From positions 439,001 through 503,000 of the forward strand of contig PYIU01000005.1 in NCBI GenBank assembly GCA_003415625.1: a stretch of 64,000 nucleotides of DNA, given 5' to 3'. Source of the stretch: Aquanectria penicillioides. Lineage: Eukaryota > Ascomycota > Sordariomycetes > Hypocreales > Nectriaceae. Position numbers and translations under genes: made by a program. Of the stretch, positions 61,018 through 64,000 are shown in pieces; the first letter of the stretch is position 1, and each line of letters starts with the position of its first letter. Under the pieces are notes generated by a model. It saw nothing but the letters and a program-made list of their open reading frames with translations, did no database searches and was not told where the DNA came from.

Positions 61018-62410
61018 TCAGTTCTTACGCTCGTAGCTCACCATGCGCTTCGCCCACCGCAAACTCCTAGCAGCCTCTTCAATGGTGCGAGCCTTGAAGG
61101 CGTTGTTTCTGTTGTTCTGCTGGTTCTGCTGCTGCTGGTTGTTTCCGTTCGCAGCATTGTTGGCTGCATTGTTGTTTCCATTAGCGGCGTTGTTGTTCCC
61201 ATTGGCAGCGTTGTTGCGATTTCGGCCACCGCGGGTTCGGCCACCGCGGTTGTTACCGTTTCCAGTGTTGGTGTCGTCGGTAGTGTCGGTCTGAGTAGGA
61301 GTCGCAGGTGTGATGACCGAAGTGACAATGTCCTCGCCAGCAGCCGCAGTGGTAGTGGCAGCAGCATCGCCAGCTGGGGTTGTGGCAGCGTCACCAGCAG
61401 CATCAGTCGCGGCAGGGTTTCCCTGGACTACAGTGGGGGTCTCCTGGGCGAAGCTCTTGGAAACAATGGTGTTGCCAAGAATTGCGTTGACTGCCGCGAG
61501 GTTCTGGGCAGCCTCATCAGATCCAGCCTTCTGGTTGGCGTCTACGGCAACCTTGAAATCGGCCTGGTTCTGCTGGACTTGAGCCAAAACGGCGTCCAGT
61601 TTTTGGATGGTCGGGATAGAGTTGGCCGAGTTGGTCTTCTCGGTGGTGTCAACCTGCTGGACTGCAAAGCAACCGCCGAACGGACCAGCCAAGGCGTTGT
61701 TACGGCAGCGAACAGTGCAGACATTACCAGTGGATGCTATTCTACATTAGCTTTGACTCATGAGATTCAATCGGCACGCGACTGCTCACCTCCAGTGCAG
61801 GTAAAGGTCTCAGGCATCTGCACGGTGATGTTGAAGGCCTGTGCCTTAGCCTGAGAAAAGCCGTTGGTACCGGGAACATTGTTTGTGACGGTAAGGTTCT
61901 TCAGGAAGTCAGTGAAGCGTTCTTCTGAGAATATTATATCAATCTTACCTGAGTGATGGTACCGCTGTTGCTGGTCTCATCAAGGTCGCATGCATAGGGT
62001 CCAGCACCATCTGCATTGACCTGATGAATCGTCACGGTGATCTTGCTACCAGATTGCACCTGAGTGACTTGGTTCGCAGCAAGGGCGTTCTCAGTGTTCT
62101 CTCCGACGTCAATGTTTCCAGACAGCTCGGTTCTTCCGCATTCGTTCACGATATTGGCAGTGATCTCAGCATCGCGAATGATTGTGGCGTCCTGTTGGCA
62201 GGGGTTGATGGTAGTGCAGTTTCGGGCGACAGCAGGATCCACTGGACTTCTTGTGAGCGAAAGTTTGTATCAATGGATGCGTGCCTCTTTACCTTGGAAT
62301 CCTACACTGTTGGGCGACCCATCAATGCCTTGGGCGTTGATGATGACACCATGGGCATGGGCCAGAGCGGCCAAAGACAGTTGGGAAAGGAGAGTTCTGA
62401 ATGAAGACAT
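61018..62410 (-). CDS. Egh16/GEgh16-like secreted protein with Asn-rich tail
   Basis: Secreted fungal protein of the Egh16H/Gas1-like family (DUF3129), known from appressorium-forming and other fungi. The first residues are a signal peptide (TLLSQLSLAALAHA, then HGVIINAQGIDG). Conserved pieces: NPCQQDATIIRDAEI, NECGRTELSGNIDVGENT, GAGPYACDLDETSNSGTITQ, LTVTNNVPGTNGFSQAKA, then VRCRNNALAGPFGGCFAVQQ. Three introns are inferred, near 62242-62294, 61900-61950 and 61738-61786. The C-terminal third is low complexity: Thr/Ala-rich, an RGG-type stretch, then AANGNN repeats and a Q/N run, followed by a basic helix ending SYERKN. The start is the ATG at 62410. Confidence 0.88.
61115..61260. repeat. Coding Asn/Ala/Gly low-complexity repeat
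   Basis: In-frame imperfect repeats of an NNAANGNN-type unit (at least four copies on the minus strand), followed by a Gln-rich run. It follows an Arg-Gly-Gly stretch and lies within the tail of the Egh16-like protein. Confidence 0.85.
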
Positions 62411-64000
62411 TTTGAAGGAGAAGACAAAAAAAATGTGCCTGCACTGTAATGTAAAAGAGGGATTTAAAGAAATGAAGTGAAAGAATGCCGGATCACCAGG
62501 ACCTCCAGCGGTAGAAGAGATACGAGACTGTGAATGAAGCTGAAGTTAGTGATGGAGTTGAATGAGAAATGCAAGACGCTCAAGAGGCTTATATGGGCTT
62601 CGCAGCCGCCATGACTACGGCATTACCAACATCATCTGCTACGAGGGCTGTCGCATCCTGGCGATCATGGAAGTCAGAACGTGTTTGGAAAAGTTGGATG
62701 AATGACTCTTGCCGCAGTTCAGGGCACGGCGTATCGCTTGGCAGTGAGGTCTGACACTGCTGTTGGAAACAACAATGTCACGCCTCCTGAGTTAACCAAT
62801 GCGGAAATAATTCGATGAATCTAAGCGAAATTCTTTTCCTTCCGAGTGCCGAAGGGTCGTGCTCAGCGCAGACGAACTTTTGGGCGGCAACAGTTCTGCG
62901 ATCCAAGCGAACTGAGGCAACGGGAGCCCCGGGTTACTCGTGGGGCGGTATCCTGTGCCTCTTTCTCGTCAAGCATTCTGGTGTCGGAGACTTGATACAA
63001 GGGCCAAACCTCGAAATGCAAGATCTTGGTGGAGAATCTCGGAGCCGCGCACAGGGTCTTCGGCGCCTACCGAGGGCCAGGGTGTATCATGGCATTCCTC
63101 GATGGCCTTTTCGCCGAATACCACCCAGTAGATTCAATAGATTGATTTGCTATTAATAGGGCAATTAATTGGAGAACTTGTTGGTGAAATCGGGAGCCGA
63201 CATGTGCATTATTGACATCAATTGCTCAGTATACCTAGCATTCTTCCTAGTCTACTTGTACTAGCCCAACGGCTCGTCTATGCGCTCAATTCCATCTCGT
63301 TGTCGTTTGTTCGTTATCTTCCCGGCTCGACAAAGCAAACAAGACGATCGCTTGTAGATCTTTCTTAATGTCCGTCATGTCAATCACGCCGCCACTTGTT
63401 TTCTTTCCCGAGTTTATGACGAGGATGAGGCTTATTTCCGACCACTCACTGCTATTTCCTGTTCACTTAGTGTGTTTCGGACTTCGTTTCGGCTAGGGTG
63501 TCATTGATTGCGGCAGCCCCACCCTATTTCGAAAGAAATCATTCCACCTGGCTCCAAATCAGCACGTTCTGCAACACCTAGCGTCTTATCATCCCGAATC
63601 AGACCTGGCCATGTCAGGAAATGTTGCATCAATGGGTCCAAGTTTTGTTGAAGCAGTTTCACGGGCTTCGATTGAAAAGGATAAAACTCTCAGGCAACCC
63701 CTTGAGTTTGATCTGCGATTCTCGCCGAATATGAACAATGCCGCCGATGTGGTACCAGTATTGCAAACTCTATTCAGCCACTCATCCGTTTGTGCGGCTG
63801 GCTTCCAAACGTTGTTCATTCACGGTTCTGGGTTCTTATGGAAACGCAGCATGGGTTCAATAGAAAGGTGTAGGGTAGGCTCGCGATGAAGAAAATTAAC
63901 GCCTTCTTCGCCCGGGAATTGTTACTATTTTTCCACTTTCGAAGAGAATTACATTTGTAATTCAAAGTTTGAGTCTTGTCGAGATTAGAGGATTTTTCCA
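62411..64000. other. Upstream intergenic region to window end
   Basis: About 1.6 kb with no supported gene. Contains the promoter of the Egh16-like gene. A plus-strand frame at 63611-63889 has no recognised motif. Confidence 0.5.

Noticed and set aside
61900..61960. Apparent frame break in the Egh16-like gene
   Set aside because: A 50-base intron ending CCTGAAG joins GTITQ to NLTVTNN in phase.
63611..63889. Plus-strand 92-codon frame near the window end
   Set aside because: No motif and a matching open frame on the opposite strand.
1..64000. CRISPR arrays, rRNA, tRNA, transposons
   Set aside because: No regular spacer repeats, transposase motifs or clear tRNA box A/B pairs were seen; tRNA absence is not proven without a scan.

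Overview
The window looks like a chromosome segment of a filamentous ascomycete, most likely Eurotiales (Aspergillus/Penicillium type). Genes are broken by many short GT..AG introns of roughly 48-90 bases. Fungal-only families are present: Zn2Cys6 regulators, a bZIP-DUF3425 regulator, a fungal rhodopsin-domain membrane protein and an Egh16/GEgh16 secreted protein. No prokaryotic operon structure is visible, and I saw no CRISPR, rRNA or tRNA. Coordinates for multi-exon genes are whole spans from start codon to stop codon; internal exon joins were worked out by eye.

Bases 1-44,443 form a dense accessory gene cluster. Two regulators at the left edge share one intergenic region (bZIP-DUF3425, minus, partial; Zn2Cys6, plus). 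Then come cyclase-family hydrolase 1, Baeyer-Villiger-type monooxygenase (BVMO) 1, cyclase-family hydrolase 2, an HSL-type esterase, short-chain dehydrogenase (SDR) 1, BVMO 2, SDR 2, an MpaB-like ER oxygenase, an SRPBCC-fold protein, a TauD-type Fe/2-oxoglutarate dioxygenase, an HpcH/HpaI aldolase, a flavocytochrome b2-like 2-hydroxyacid dehydrogenase, MFS transporter 1, a cupin, MFS transporter 2, BVMO 3, a peroxisomal FAD amine/amino-acid oxidase, a Rieske oxygenase, a second Zn2Cys6 regulator and an atypical SDR-fold protein. Many neighbours are divergent pairs sharing one promoter region.

No polyketide synthase, NRPS, terpene cyclase or prenyltransferase is present. The content reads better as a degradative (or tailoring-only) pathway. 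A plausible order is: hydroxylation or C=C cleavage (TauD, MpaB-like), alcohol to ketone (SDRs), ketone to ester or lactone (BVMOs), hydrolysis (esterase, cyclase-family hydrolases), 2-hydroxyacid to 2-oxoacid (flavocytochrome b2-like), and retro-aldol cleavage (HpcH/HpaI), with MFS uptake. The FAD oxidase and Rieske oxygenase pair may be a separate N-methyl or amine catabolic module. The hexamer TCCGGA recurs in cluster promoters and is a candidate regulator site.

Bases 44,444-64,000 are the flank: a gene-poor stretch, a rhodopsin-domain membrane protein, a 4 kb gene desert, a proline-rich hypothetical ORF, a decayed Gfo/Idh oxidoreductase relic, a sugar-transporter-family MFS gene, and conserved genes (polynucleotide kinase 3'-phosphatase, Mediator subunit 18), then an Egh16-like secreted protein.

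Four otherwise well-conserved genes (SDR 2, Rieske, sugar MFS, PNKP) each carry one apparent missing base at or beside a homopolymer. This pattern suggests sequencing or assembly error more than four independent pseudogenes.
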